This document shows positions 27,814 through 37,688 of a stretch of DNA of 38,305 nt, one piece after another. The notes under the pieces are model-generated. The model did no database searches. It had not been told where the DNA came from and worked only from the letters and a program-made list of their open reading frames with translations. How positions within the stretch are numbered: position 1 is the first letter of the stretch; each line of letters begins with the position of its first letter. The translations under genes were made by a program, and so were the position numbers. Source of the stretch: a virus. The stretch lies in IMG/VR virus record IMGVR_UViG_3300031857_000536, positions 1 to 38,305 of that record. The stretch is one strand, 5' to 3'.

Positions 27814-29328
27814 ATGGGAAACAATTTAAGACCGATTGGTAGTGAGAAATTAGAGGGTATGGATAAAATCGCCCGTATAATGGAGATTGCCAGATATAAA
27901 GAAAATATTCCAACACCTATCAATGAGGATAAATCTGTTGAATACAATAAAGTATTAGCTGATGGTAAAAATTACCAAATCATTAAAGAAAAGAATGGTT
28001 ATGTTATAAAAAGAACATTATCAGAATCTACTGAGTTGGATTATTTGGAACCGATGAAAAATAGAAAATACTATTCGTCATATTCACAAGCGTTAAAAAG
28101 ACTTAACTTAATTGCTAAAGAAGTTAACGTTAATGAAGGTAACGAACGTAATGTTAATTTATTTTACGAAAGTCCTTCGGAGGCTACTAAATATATCCTT
28201 AAAATGGGTAAAAGTGAAACTACTGAACAAGCAGCTCCTGCTTCTGCACCCGCTCCGGCTCCTGCACCCGCTCCTGCACCTGCACCCGCTCCTGCACCTG
28301 CACCCGCTCCTGCTGAAGATGAATTACCGATACCTGCTGAAGATGAATTACCGGTAGAAGATGACGCAATGGACCAAGACGATAACGAACCATTAACTTT
28401 GAAAACAATTCAAAAATTAACAGGTAAGTTAGCTCAAAAATTAAGAACATTCCAAGAAACTGAAACTGAAGGTGGTGAAGAAATGTCATCAAAAGATACA
28501 AAATATGTTATTAACTCAATTTTATCAGCGTTAGATTTAGATAATTTAGACGAAGAAGATAAAGAAGAGATTGTTAATAAATTTGAAGGTGATGAAATGG
28601 GTGCTGAAGATATGGGTATGGAAGATACTGGTATGGAAGAACCATCAGGTGAAGAATTTAGTGATGAAGAATTAGGTATCGGTGGTGGTACTGAAGGTGA
28701 AATGGGTGAAGGTTTTGATGATTTTGAAACAAAAAGTAAATTCTCTGATTACAAAGATGATGATTTTGAAGAAATTAATTTAACAAAACACTTTGGAAAA
28801 CGTCATCCAAAACACGATATTGAAGATGAAGATGAGTTTAATTTTGAAATGGGTGAAGGATATACTTATGACGATGTTGAAGACGATGTGGAATTAGGTA
28901 CAAATATGATTAGTGATATCTTTAATGAAGAAGAAGATTTTGAATCAAAACCACCAAGACATAGAAGTAAAAGAAATACTTATGGTATGGAACCTCATCA
29001 CGCAGAACACGTTGAAAGTATGATTGAAGGATTATTTACAGAATCAAAAGTTGATAGTATCTTAAAAGGATATTTTAAAATTGATGATAAAGAAAAACAA
29101 TTAATGGAAGAGAAAAGAAATTCTCAAAAATTAATTAAAGAAGATAAAAAACAAAAAATTAGTAAAATCAAATCTTTATCTGAAAGTATTTCTCAAGAAG
29201 TTGGTGCGACTAAATTTTTAATTAGTAATCCAACAGCTAAATTAGTTGGTAAAACAAACAAACAAAATTTAGTATTTGAGATGAACAACAAACAAATAAG
29301 AGTTAATACTAAAGGACAGATTTTATGA
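27814..29328 (+). CDS. acidic head-associated protein with Ala-Pro linker
   Basis: A 504-residue protein. The N-terminal ~130 residues form a compact domain (MGNNLRPIGSEKLEGMDKIA), followed by a tandem Ala-Pro linker (about 146-168), then very acidic, Glu/Asp/Gly-rich sequence (about 170-380), and a basic helical C-terminus that ends in a small beta unit (AKLVGKTNKQNLVFEMNNKQ). Long acidic disordered segments are typical of phage scaffold or core proteins, or of proteins packed with DNA. It leads the head operon before terminase and portal. Ends in TGA overlapping the next ATG by four bases. Confidence 0.6.
   Translation: MGNNLRPIGSEKLEGMDKIARIMEIARYKENIPTPINEDKSVEYNKVLADGKNYQIIKEKNGYVIKRTLSESTELDYLEPMKNRKYYSSYSQALKRLNLIAKEVNVNEGNERNVNLFYESPSEATKYILKMGKSETTEQAAPASAPAPAPAPAPAPAPAPAPAPAPAEDELPIPAEDELPVEDDAMDQDDNEPLTLKTIQKLTGKLAQKLRTFQETETEGGEEMSSKDTKYVINSILSALDLDNLDEEDKEEIVNKFEGDEMGAEDMGMEDTGMEEPSGEEFSDEELGIGGGTEGEMGEGFDDFETKSKFSDYKDDDFEEINLTKHFGKRHPKHDIEDEDEFNFEMGEGYTYDDVEDDVELGTNMISDIFNEEEDFESKPPRHRSKRNTYGMEPHHAEHVESMIEGLFTESKVDSILKGYFKIDDKEKQLMEEKRNSQKLIKEDKKQKISKIKSLSESISQEVGATKFLISNPTAKLVGKTNKQNLVFEMNNKQIRVNTKGQIL
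28241..28315 (+). repeat. Ala-Pro coding repeat
   Basis: Tandem GCACCCGCTCCT-type units coding APAPAP. DNA units are almost identical, so length is likely variable. Confidence 0.88.
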
Positions 29329-29735
29329 GTTATTTAATATATGTTAATGAATTAGGTCCAAACTATAAAGGAGATAACATATATGAATTCATATTTTCAG
29401 ACAGTTCAAAAGATATTTGGGGTGAATCTTGGGAATCAAAACCGTCTAACGGTTATCCACTTCCCCCAGACTTAGAACATATTAAAAAAGTAGGAGTTTT
29501 GAAGAATGACCTAATCACTATGTCAGTAATTCAAAACTCTGACTATTTTTCAATGATAGATGCTATGGATGATATAATAGCGTTAGCCTTTGAAAACGAT
29601 AATGAAGACGTTGATTTTGAATATCAAAAACGATTGGTCTTTAAATTTGGGGAAACAGAACAATCTGTAAAAGATAAATTATACGAAAGAGACATCGTAT
29701 TGGAATTTGAAAAAAAAATTGAATATGAACACTAA
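29325..29735 (+). CDS. hypothetical protein (136 aa) of the head operon
   Basis: A 136-residue protein (MSYLIYVNELGPNYKGDNIY), acidic, with an aromatic-rich beta start (IYEFIFSDSSKDIWGESWES) and a helical C-terminus. It starts in the stop codon of the preceding gene (ATGA) and overlaps the next gene by 11 bases. I do not recognise a family. Tight overlap on both sides and position in the head cluster suggest an assembly or structural accessory role. Confidence 0.65.
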   Translation: MSYLIYVNELGPNYKGDNIYEFIFSDSSKDIWGESWESKPSNGYPLPPDLEHIKKVGVLKNDLITMSVIQNSDYFSMIDAMDDIIALAFENDNEDVDFEYQKRLVFKFGETEQSVKDKLYERDIVLEFEKKIEYEH

Positions 29736-30648
29736 TCAGAAAAAATTGAAACTTATTGGTCACGGACTAAAGGCTTCTACATTAAATAAATTGACTGAAG
29801 GTCAAGTTGATGCGTTGTTTGGTAAATTACAAGAACAAATTACAACAACAACAAAACAAGTTAAAACAATTAAGGTTCCTCAAAATATTGCAAAAACTAC
29901 AGGCGCTGACATTGGTAACGTAAATGTTAAAACTGATGCCAATGGTAATGTAATAGCCACTGAAATGCAAGAGAATGAAATTGGTGAAAAATTTGAATCA
30001 AAAAAACAACAAAAATATTTCTTCGCTAAATGTGGTGATGGAAAAACAAAAGAACAAAAAAAATGGTGTAAAATGGCTGATGAGTTTGCAAAAAAAACTA
30101 ACTTTGCAAAACTTCCTGAAAAGAAGAAAGAAACCAAAGAAGAATTTAACTTTGGAGATTATAATAAAAAAGTTATTAGTACTGTTACTAAACTTAATAG
30201 TGATAATTTAAATAAAGTTAATCCGGTTGTAACGGGTATGGGTAACCCGACTACTGATATATTTACTGAAAGTGAAATTGAAAAACAAATTATGAGATTA
30301 GTAGAAAAACACATTACACCTAAGATGTCTAAACAAGATTTATTAAGTCTTATTGAAGGAGATACAAAAACTGCTCCGGCAAAACCAAAAGAAAGAGAAA
30401 AAGAAAAAAAACCGGGTCACCCATTCAAACCGGACCCTGATAAGAAAGGTGCACCTAAAGCGATGAAATCTGAAGTTGGTGAAGGAGACACAAAAACTGC
30501 ACCGGTAAAACCTGGTACAAAACCTGGTACAACACCAAAACCAAAACACCCATTTCAACCGGACCCTAATAAAAAAGGTGCTCCAAAAGCAATAAAAAAA
30601 GAATTACCAAGTTTTTTAACATTTAATGCGTTAGGTCTTAACAAATAA
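29725..30648 (+). CDS. Lys/Pro-rich head-associated protein with a duplicated C-terminal unit
   Basis: A 307-residue protein. It has a soluble N-terminal half and a central segment with paired Cys (FAKCGDGKTKEQKKWCKMAD). The C-terminus holds two copies of a unit GDTKTAP...KP...HPFxPDPxKKGAPKAxK (about residues 212-250 and 256-297). Basic, proline-rich repeats suggest binding to DNA or RNA or to an acidic partner such as the neighbouring proteins. ATG 29725 is used; an in-frame TTG at 29707 is less likely. Not assigned to a named family. Confidence 0.6.
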   Translation: MNTNQKKLKLIGHGLKASTLNKLTEGQVDALFGKLQEQITTTTKQVKTIKVPQNIAKTTGADIGNVNVKTDANGNVIATEMQENEIGEKFESKKQQKYFFAKCGDGKTKEQKKWCKMADEFAKKTNFAKLPEKKKETKEEFNFGDYNKKVISTVTKLNSDNLNKVNPVVTGMGNPTTDIFTESEIEKQIMRLVEKHITPKMSKQDLLSLIEGDTKTAPAKPKEREKEKKPGHPFKPDPDKKGAPKAMKSEVGEGDTKTAPVKPGTKPGTTPKPKHPFQPDPNKKGAPKAIKKELPSFLTFNALGLNK

Positions 30649-30653
30649 TAATT

Positions 30654-32057
30654 ATGAGTGCAAATCTTAAAATGGAAAAAGCGATTATCGCTAAAAAAAT
30701 ATTAGAAAAAAAATTAGTTAACGAAGGATTAACTAATAACGAAAAATTAGTTTTAAGTGAAATTAAAACTCGTTTAAATGAAGCACCGGTTAGTTATGAT
30801 GGTCCTGAAAGAATGGAACCGGGTATTGAAAGACAAATTAATCAAAGACAAACACCATATGCTGAAAATCCTATGTTACCACAAGATGGTGATAGAGATT
30901 TTATTGAGTTAATTACATCACAAAGATTTAAGGACTCAGTAGAGAAAGTAAGAAGATTTTTAGGTGATACTACACCAATACAAGGGAATAATCCAATGAT
31001 GGGACTAATGAGTTCTATTATGGGTAGTTTACAACAAATTAAAAGAGTTGAGGTTCAACATAAAGAATATCTTGAAAATTTAGCGGTTAATTTAGTTAAA
31101 AAAGAATTAGGTATTCCTGAAGGACAATTACAATTTGATGTTGAATTGGTTAGTGGTATGATGGGTGCTGCTGAAGGTATGCAAACACAATCACAAGAAC
31201 CTGATGAGGAAGAAGTGGAAGACGCTTTTAAAGAAGGTGAAGAACACCAAGAAGAAATGGAAGACTTTATGGATTCTATGGAAAAATTCAATTTAGAAAA
31301 AGCAAAAAGAAGAATGATTAACTCATTAGTTCAAGGTGCGGCTTTTAAAGGTGGACATATGTATGTTTTAGTGAGTAACGAGATTAATAGATTAAGCCCT
31401 GAACTATTAAATTTATATGGTGTTACACAATCATTAATGGAACACTTATATTGGTTATATCCTGATATGGAAGGAATGGCAGGTTCCGGTGGTGGTCAAA
31501 TGGGACAATCAGAATCTGACCCTGAAACTGACCCACCAACAATTAAAGCAAAGGCATTCACATTTCCATTATTAGTTCACGAGATAGTTAAAGGTATTTA
31601 TTCTTTATATGGTGACCAAGGATTACCAAACGACCCTGTTCAAAGAAGTATGGTTCTTAGAGCCGAAGATACATTACCATCAGAAATATGGGATTCAAGA
31701 TTGGGACCAATTTTTTGGGAAAAATTTAGAGACGCTTGGCCTGATAAATTATATAAAGATGACCAAAGACACCTTCAACAGTATTTATTTATGAGATTCT
31801 CTCAATTAGAGGCGAAAGACTTGGCAAATTTATCGAAAGCATTTTTAGCGGATAAACCTGAGGCTAAGGAAGTTTTTGACAGAATGGTTAATGAAATCGT
31901 AGAGATTCTTAAAAAACACAAATATGAATCAAAAATGTCTGATGACAATGATGATAGTGATGATAGTGATGATAGTGATAATTACGGAAATAATGATGAT
32001 GATTTTGATGACTTAGATGACTTAGACGATATTGATTTATCCGCATTAGGTTTCTAA
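30654..32057 (+). CDS. large acidic head-associated protein
   Basis: A 467-residue protein. It has a helical N-terminus with Lys/Glu repeats (KMEKAIIAKKILEKKLVNEG), Met-rich patches (NPMMGLMSSIMGSLQQ, SGMMGAAEGMQ), a highly acidic segment (DEEEVEDAFKEGEEHQEEME), and a C-terminal DDSDDSDD tail. The centre has conserved-looking folded sequence (FTFPLLVHEIVKGIYSLYGD). Position just before terminase, with acidic and Met-rich disorder, fits a scaffold, core or DNA-mimic virion protein. The function is not proven. A terminator follows. Confidence 0.58.
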   Translation: MSANLKMEKAIIAKKILEKKLVNEGLTNNEKLVLSEIKTRLNEAPVSYDGPERMEPGIERQINQRQTPYAENPMLPQDGDRDFIELITSQRFKDSVEKVRRFLGDTTPIQGNNPMMGLMSSIMGSLQQIKRVEVQHKEYLENLAVNLVKKELGIPEGQLQFDVELVSGMMGAAEGMQTQSQEPDEEEVEDAFKEGEEHQEEMEDFMDSMEKFNLEKAKRRMINSLVQGAAFKGGHMYVLVSNEINRLSPELLNLYGVTQSLMEHLYWLYPDMEGMAGSGGGQMGQSESDPETDPPTIKAKAFTFPLLVHEIVKGIYSLYGDQGLPNDPVQRSMVLRAEDTLPSEIWDSRLGPIFWEKFRDAWPDKLYKDDQRHLQQYLFMRFSQLEAKDLANLSKAFLADKPEAKEVFDRMVNEIVEILKKHKYESKMSDDNDDSDDSDDSDNYGNNDDDFDDLDDLDDIDLSALGF

Positions 32058-32076
32058 AAAAAAATAAAATTAAAGT

Positions 32077-32110
32077 AAAACCCTCTTTTATTAACTTAAT
32101 TGAGGGTTTT
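32077..32110 (+). terminator. intrinsic terminator before terminase
   Basis: AAAACCCTC with GAGGGTTTT across a 16-base loop. The new TATTTATA box comes right after it. Confidence 0.78.
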
Positions 32111-32112
32111 GA

Positions 32113-32120
32113 TATTTATA
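32113..32120 (+). promoter_or_regulatory. TATTTATA box, putative phage promoter of terminase
   Basis: Ends 13 bases before the terminase start codon, after a terminator. Confidence 0.55.
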
Positions 32121-32133
32121 TATAAATGTTTAT

Positions 32134-33903
32134 ATGAGTTTAACAAAAGAACAAGTATTAATTGAATACGTAAAATGTGCTAGAGATGTTGAATATGCCC
32201 TTAGAACGTACTTAGAAACATACGATAATACGGTTAAAAAATATGTTCCATTGGAACTTTTTCCTGACCAAGTTGCATTACTTAACGACTACGAAGAATA
32301 CAATGAGAATATAGCATTAAAGTACAGACAGGCTGGTGTGTCAACAGTTACCGCAGCTTGGATGTCACGAAAACTTGTATTTGCTAAAAAAGCTACTCCC
32401 GAAAAAATATTGATTATTGCCAATAAGTTGGATACTTCATTGGAGATGGCAAACAAAATAAAGGCATTCGTTTCTCAATGGCCTTCTTGGACCGGTGTAG
32501 AATTTGATAAAACAAAAAATTCCCAAAAACATTATAAATTAACAAATGGGTGTGAGGTTAAAGCCGTTGCAACATCTAAAGATGCCTTGCGTGGATTTAC
32601 ACCTACCATACTTGTATTTGACGAGGCGGCGTTTATTGAAGCCGATAGTGATTTTTGGTCTGCGTGTATGGCGTCCCTATCTACGGGGGGTAAAGTAATT
32701 GTGGTTTCAACACCAAACGGATATGACCAAATTTACTATGAAATATATGACCAAGCATTACGTAATATGAATGACTTCAAAATTACGGAGATGTTTTGGT
32801 ATAGAGACCCAAGATACACTAGTGACTTATTTTTAGTTAAAACTGATGATATAATTCATTTTTTATTAAATAAAGAAGACTATAACCCTGACGATTTTCT
32901 TGATTGGTCAAAAATACCATATGCAAATAGAAATTACAAAGAATTAAGGGTTCTTATGGATGCCGGATATAAACCTTGTTCATCTTGGTTTGAGGCGATG
33001 GTAAAAAAATTAAAATACGATAAACGTAAGGTATCTCAGGAGTTGGAATGTAACTTCTTAGGTTCCGGAGATAACGTATTTGATTCTGTTATGATGCAGA
33101 AAATTCGTGAGAATATGGTATTGGAACCAAAACAAAAATTAATGGGTAATGCCCTTTGGATTTGGAAGGAACCGGTAATTGGTCATAAATATATTATGGG
33201 TGTCGACGTTTCTCGTGGGGATTCTGAGGATTTTAGTTCATTCCAAATTGTGGACTTTGACACACAAGAACAAGTTGCCGAATACGTTGGTAAATTACCT
33301 CCGGATACTATGGCGGAAATTTGCCATAAATGGGCGACAATATATTCTTGTTTTGTTGTTATTGATATCACTGGTGGTATGGGGGTTTCAACATCAAGAA
33401 AATTACAAGAGATGAATTACAAAGATTTGTATGTTGACGGTGTTGATAGTGCGAACAAATGGAAATATGACCCAAAAGCTGCTGAGAAAATTCCGGGAAT
33501 AAACTTTAATAATAAAAGGGTTCAAATTATAGCATCATTTGAAGAAGTGATGAGACACGGATTTAGAATTTATAGTTCTCGTTTGTATAATGAGATGAAC
33601 ACCTTTGTTTATATCAATGGTAGACCTGACCACCAAAAAGGTCATCACGATGACTTAATTATGTCTATTGCTATGGCAACTTATGTTGCTGAGTCATCAT
33701 TCAGTAAATTAACAAAAGTTACCGAACAGACCAAAGCAATGTTAGAGTCTTGGGCTGTAAGTAATAATGAAGTAGTATCTAAAAATTTAGAATTTAACCC
33801 GGTTATACCAAATTATTATGGAACAAATCCAAATCAAATGGGACAACAAAGTATTTCAAAAGAAGATTATATGAAATATGGTTGGTTATTTGGAGGTAGG
33901 TAA
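32134..33903 (+). CDS. terminase large subunit (gp17-like)
   Basis: A 589-residue packaging motor of the T4 gp17 type. The ATPase part has a Walker A-like RQAGVST (65-71, the classic GKT replaced, as common in terminases), Walker B ILVFDEAAF (160-168) and the coupling motif STPNG (192-196). The RNase H-like nuclease part has Asp358 in GVDVSRGD, Asp411 in VVIDITGGMG and a late HHDDLIMSIAMA. It cuts concatemeric DNA and pumps it into the prohead through the portal. Length fits gp17 (~610). It stands alone after a terminator with its own TATTTATA box. Confidence 0.95.
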   Translation: MSLTKEQVLIEYVKCARDVEYALRTYLETYDNTVKKYVPLELFPDQVALLNDYEEYNENIALKYRQAGVSTVTAAWMSRKLVFAKKATPEKILIIANKLDTSLEMANKIKAFVSQWPSWTGVEFDKTKNSQKHYKLTNGCEVKAVATSKDALRGFTPTILVFDEAAFIEADSDFWSACMASLSTGGKVIVVSTPNGYDQIYYEIYDQALRNMNDFKITEMFWYRDPRYTSDLFLVKTDDIIHFLLNKEDYNPDDFLDWSKIPYANRNYKELRVLMDAGYKPCSSWFEAMVKKLKYDKRKVSQELECNFLGSGDNVFDSVMMQKIRENMVLEPKQKLMGNALWIWKEPVIGHKYIMGVDVSRGDSEDFSSFQIVDFDTQEQVAEYVGKLPPDTMAEICHKWATIYSCFVVIDITGGMGVSTSRKLQEMNYKDLYVDGVDSANKWKYDPKAAEKIPGINFNNKRVQIIASFEEVMRHGFRIYSSRLYNEMNTFVYINGRPDHQKGHHDDLIMSIAMATYVAESSFSKLTKVTEQTKAMLESWAVSNNEVVSKNLEFNPVIPNYYGTNPNQMGQQSISKEDYMKYGWLFGGR

Positions 33904-33911
33904 TATTTATA
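33904..33911 (+). promoter_or_regulatory. TATTTATA box, putative phage promoter
   Basis: Starts at the terminase stop codon region and ends 12 bases before the next start codon. Confidence 0.5.
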
Positions 33912-33923
33912 AAATAAAACCAA

Positions 33924-34592
33924 ATGGGATTTGTAAATAGAAAAAAATCAGGTAATATATTTGCGGGGTCAAGACTAGTCGTTGATGGTCAGGGAATTTA
34001 TAATGTTAAAATTCTTAAATTTGGTCCTGAACGACAAAAATCTCCTTTAGAATTTTTCAGACCAGTTGTTGTTCCTCAACCAATACCGGCACCATTATGT
34101 GATTTTAATGGTATTATATTTATGACCCCAACTCCAACACCAACAAATACTGTTACTCCAACAGTAACTCCAACACTAACACCTACAAATACTGTAACAC
34201 CTACTAATACGGTCACACCAACTCCAACACCAAGTTGTAATTGTACTTATATTGATGTTACAATAACTGAAATTGATTTGATACTTGCAATAGGTAATAC
34301 AGACCCCAATGATAATAATTCGGTTTTTGTTAAATATCGTAATTGCGGTGGAGGATTAGTAAGTAAACGATATACAATTGATGGAACATTTTTAAACGAC
34401 ATTTGTGCAAATTCAGGTACTGAACCCAGTGTGTCATATTTTCGCAATAATAACCAACAGTCTGCGTCTAGTACTGCAGTAAATAATGGACAATGTTGTA
34501 CCCCTCCAACACCCACTCCGACAATAACTCAAACACCAACTCAAACTCCAACGACAACTGTGACTCCAACTATAACACCGACAAATACATAA
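33924..34592 (+). CDS. Pro-Thr repeat protein, short form
   Basis: A 222-residue protein. An N-terminal anchor (MGFVNRKKSGNIFAGSRLVV) is followed by a Pro-Thr linker, a compact beta domain with several Cys (CNCTYID... and NNGQCC, about residues 107-190), and then Pro-Thr repeats running to the stop. The absence of any terminal domain suggests truncation, or a bare repeat tail as in the gene at 9521. Probably virion surface decoration or fibre. It interrupts the usual terminase-portal neighbourhood. Confidence 0.68.
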   Translation: MGFVNRKKSGNIFAGSRLVVDGQGIYNVKILKFGPERQKSPLEFFRPVVVPQPIPAPLCDFNGIIFMTPTPTPTNTVTPTVTPTLTPTNTVTPTNTVTPTPTPSCNCTYIDVTITEIDLILAIGNTDPNDNNSVFVKYRNCGGGLVSKRYTIDGTFLNDICANSGTEPSVSYFRNNNQQSASSTAVNNGQCCTPPTPTPTITQTPTQTPTTTVTPTITPTNT

Positions 34593-34614
34593 TCTATACA
34601 GAATAATTAAAAAA

Positions 34615-34622
34615 TATTTATA
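34615..34622 (+). promoter_or_regulatory. TATTTATA box, putative phage promoter
   Basis: Ends 8 bases before the ATG at 34631. Confidence 0.48.
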
Positions 34623-34630
34623 ATTTCAAT

Positions 34631-35677
34631 ATGTCAACATATATTCTAATAACAACTGAAAACTACGACGGTCAAATGGGTCAAATAACGTTCTACCCAT
34701 CAGCGGGTGGTACAATTAATTTGGGTTCAGTTTTGTTACCTTATGAATATTATACTGACGATTTTTATGGGAGATATAGTATTTACATTCCAAGTGAAGA
34801 TGTTACTTGTGAATTTAGACTTATTACACCAACACCAACAAAAACTCCTACAAAAACTCCTACAAATACTCCTACAAATACCCCAACAAAAACTGTTGCA
34901 CCAACTATTACACCTACCATAAGTGTTTCACCCACAAAAACTCCAACGGTTACACCAACAAATACCTCAACTTTAACCCCAACTCCAACGAAAACTCAAA
35001 CTCCAACACCAACGGTAACTAGAACACCAATACCTACTAGAACACCTACTCAAACACCAACACCTACGGTTACAACAACTAGAACACCAATACCAACTAG
35101 AACGCCAACACCATCGGTAACTAAAAGTCCAATACCTACTACAACACCTACTCAAACACCAACACAAACACCTACACAAACACCTACGAAAACCGTTACT
35201 CCAACTATAACACAAACTCCAACAATAACTAAAACACCAACACCAACAAAGACTGTAACTCCGACTATAACACCAACAAACACTGTAACTCCAAGTATAA
35301 CACCTACGAGAACCGTTACTCCAACTATAACACCAACAAACACTGTAACTCCGACTGTAACACCAACTTGTGCAAGACCTGTTGGATTAACAGATTTTTC
35401 TTTTAAGTCTTGTCGAGGTCTTCCAGGTCCTTGTGTTAATTTCACCAGTAGTCTAACCGCTGCGTGTAACGCTCAGCAAACTGGAACAGGAAGTTTTGGT
35501 GGACAGATACATCAAGCTGCGAGTTTAACAATTGGTCAAAATGTTTACTCTACAAGTTTAAGTACAAGCTGTGACTTAATCCCTACAGGATATTATATTG
35601 TTGGAGATGACGTTCTTAATGACCCTATTGTTCAAGTTATTAACGGAGTTATTGTTAGTTTACCAAGTTGTCCATAA
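34631..35677 (+). CDS. Pro-Thr repeat fibre-like protein
   Basis: A 348-residue protein: an N-terminal beta domain (about 1-65, [20 protein letters not shown]), a long Pro-Thr repeat segment (about 66-250, with TPTKTP, TRTPIPT and VTPTITP units), and a C-terminal Cys-bounded domain (CNAQQTGTG ... NVYSTSL ... [10 protein letters not shown] ... LPSC). The C-terminal domain shares the AC...(Y)ST...GYY...C pattern with both domains of the gene at 9521. Likely a virion spike or adhesion protein with an exchangeable tip. Confidence 0.72.
   Translation: MSTYILITTENYDGQMGQITFYPSAGGTINLGSVLLPYEYYTDDFYGRYSIYIPSEDVTCEFRLITPTPTKTPTKTPTNTPTNTPTKTVAPTITPTISVSPTKTPTVTPTNTSTLTPTPTKTQTPTPTVTRTPIPTRTPTQTPTPTVTTTRTPIPTRTPTPSVTKSPIPTTTPTQTPTQTPTQTPTKTVTPTITQTPTITKTPTPTKTVTPTITPTNTVTPSITPTRTVTPTITPTNTVTPTVTPTCARPVGLTDFSFKSCRGLPGPCVNFTSSLTAACNAQQTGTGSFGGQIHQAASLTIGQNVYSTSLSTSCDLIPTGYYIVGDDVLNDPIVQVINGVIVSLPSCP
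34828..35369 (+). repeat. degenerate Pro-Thr coding repeats
   Basis: Imperfect ACTCCAACA- and ACACCAACA-type units over about 540 bases. The same units occur in inverse orientation at 9841-10712 and in short form at 34122-34224 and 34503-34587. Confidence 0.85.
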
Positions 35678-35810
35678 TAAATGGAAGATATAATTGGACA
35701 ATAACTGATGGAGGAGGTGGTTTTCAATTTTAATTGGAATATTAATAGCGGAGGTCCAATATAATAAAACAAAGTATTTATTAAAGGATAATAAGATTTA
35801 GATTTTTAAT
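35678..35810 (+). other. intergenic gap, possible gene remnant
   Basis: One frame reads NGRYNWTITDGGGGFQF then stop, which looks like a fibre-type segment without a start, so it may be a frame-shifted leftover of the upstream gene. A GTATTTATT box lies at about 35774-35782 before the portal gene. Confidence 0.3.
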
Positions 35811-37688
35811 ATGGAAAATAATCAAAATAATAATATGACAGTATGGCAACGTTTATCGAGTGCCTTTGGTCCTAATGCTCAATTAGGTCAAGATTACCCT
35901 GTTTATAAATTAGATAAGAAGGAGTTATTAAAAACAACTTCTCAAGCAGAATACGAAAGAGAAAAATTACAAGCCCAACAAACTTACTATTTAGCCAATC
36001 AATGGACTAAGATTGAAAGTAATTTATATACCCAAGCCGTTTATTATGAACCAACAAGACTAGCGTCATTCTACGATTATGAATCGATGGAATATACTCC
36101 TGAAATATCGGCAGCGTTGGATATCTATGGTGAAGAGTCAACTACGGTTGACCAAAATGGTTTTATGTTACAGATTTATTCTGAATCAAAAAGAGTTAAA
36201 GGTATATTAGCCGATTTGTTTAACAACGTTTTAGATATTAATACAAACTTACCTATGTGGACAAGAAACACTTGTAAATATGGTGATAACTTTGTGTACC
36301 TAAAATTAGATGCTGAAAAAGGTATTATTGGTTGTATGCAATTACCAAATATTGAAATTGAACGTTTGGAAAGAGGTATGGCGGCAAAATCAGCAAACCT
36401 TGAAGAACCTATAGAAAATAAAGGTTTAAGGTTTAAATGGAAAGCAAAAGATATGGAGTTCAACTCTTGGGAGATTGCTCATTTCCGTTTATTAGGTGAT
36501 GATAGAAAACTTCCTTATGGAACATCTATGTTAGAAAAAGCAAGACGTATTTGGAAACAATTATTATTATCCGAAGATGCTATGTTAATTTACAGAACAT
36601 CAAGAGCACCTGAAAGACGTGTATTTAAAGTATTCGTTGGTAATATGGATGATAAAGATGTTGAGGCATATGTACAACGTGTTGCAAACAAATTCAAAAG
36701 AGACCAAGTTGTTGATGGTAAAACAGGTAACGTGGATATGAGATTTAATCAAATGGCTGTTGACCAAGATTATTTTATTCCTGTTCGTGACCCTGCGGCA
36801 ACATCACCAATTGATACATTACCGGGAGCTCAGAACTTAGCAGAGATTGCTGATATCGAATATATTCAAAAGAAATTATTAACCGCTCTTCGTGTTCCTA
36901 AAGCGTTTTTAGGGTTTGAAGAAGTAACCGGTGATGGTAAAAATTTATCATTGATGGATATTCGTTTTGCAAGAACAATTAATAGAATACAGAAATGTAT
37001 GATTGCCGAATTAAATAAAGTCGCAATCATTCATTTATTCTTATTAGGATTTGAGGATGAATTATCAAACTTTACATTAGGATTAACAAACCCATCTTCT
37101 CAAGCGGACTTATTAAAAGTTGACCTTTGGAAAGAAAAAATATTATTATACAAAGACGCTGTTACCGCGATTGAAGGTATTGCTCCGGTATCAGTATCGT
37201 GGGCTAAGAAACACGTATTAGGATTCTCTGATGATGAAATCAAATTAGATTTACAACAACAAAGAATTGAGAAAGCCGTTGGTGCTGAATTAACTAATAC
37301 CGCAACAATTATCACTCATACAGGTATCTTTGATAATATTGATAAATTATACGGAAACCCTGCATCCGGAACAACAGCAGGAGCCCCTCCACCTGCTGAA
37401 GGTGGTGGAGGAGGAAGTTTTTCAAGTTTAGGTGGTGGACCTGAATTAGGTGGACCACCAGGAGGACCTGAATTAGGTGGAACACCTGAAGAGGCACCGG
37501 GAGCACCGGCACCAGCGGCACCGGCACCTGAAGAAGAAACAATTCCTGAAACATTACAACGTGATAACTTAAAAATATTGGTAGAAATAGGGTCAATGAC
37601 TGAGGACGATTCATATATTGATTTATCTAGAGGAAAAAATTCTTTAGGGGAAATTGAGAAACAATTAGGAAAACTTCTAAAAGATTGA
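35811..37688 (+). CDS. portal protein (gp20-like)
   Basis: A 625-residue portal protein of the T4 gp20 type. It has an N-terminal AFGPNAQ...YYEPTRLASFYDYESM block, EISAALDIYGEEST, a crown/wing core with TRNTCKYGDNFVYLKLD, and WEIAHFRLLGDDRKLPYGTSMLEKARR followed by the stem helix region with IYRTSRAPERRVFKV. The end carries Gly/Pro/Ala-rich linkers (GGGGGSFSSLGGGPELGG). It forms the dodecameric ring at the head vertex, where terminase docks. Length is slightly above gp20 (524), because of the C-terminal extension. It is separated from terminase by two fibre-like genes, an unusual order. Confidence 0.93.
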   Translation: MENNQNNNMTVWQRLSSAFGPNAQLGQDYPVYKLDKKELLKTTSQAEYEREKLQAQQTYYLANQWTKIESNLYTQAVYYEPTRLASFYDYESMEYTPEISAALDIYGEESTTVDQNGFMLQIYSESKRVKGILADLFNNVLDINTNLPMWTRNTCKYGDNFVYLKLDAEKGIIGCMQLPNIEIERLERGMAAKSANLEEPIENKGLRFKWKAKDMEFNSWEIAHFRLLGDDRKLPYGTSMLEKARRIWKQLLLSEDAMLIYRTSRAPERRVFKVFVGNMDDKDVEAYVQRVANKFKRDQVVDGKTGNVDMRFNQMAVDQDYFIPVRDPAATSPIDTLPGAQNLAEIADIEYIQKKLLTALRVPKAFLGFEEVTGDGKNLSLMDIRFARTINRIQKCMIAELNKVAIIHLFLLGFEDELSNFTLGLTNPSSQADLLKVDLWKEKILLYKDAVTAIEGIAPVSVSWAKKHVLGFSDDEIKLDLQQQRIEKAVGAELTNTATIITHTGIFDNIDKLYGNPASGTTAGAPPPAEGGGGGSFSSLGGGPELGGPPGGPELGGTPEEAPGAPAPAAPAPEEETIPETLQRDNLKILVEIGSMTEDDSYIDLSRGKNSLGEIEKQLGKLLKD

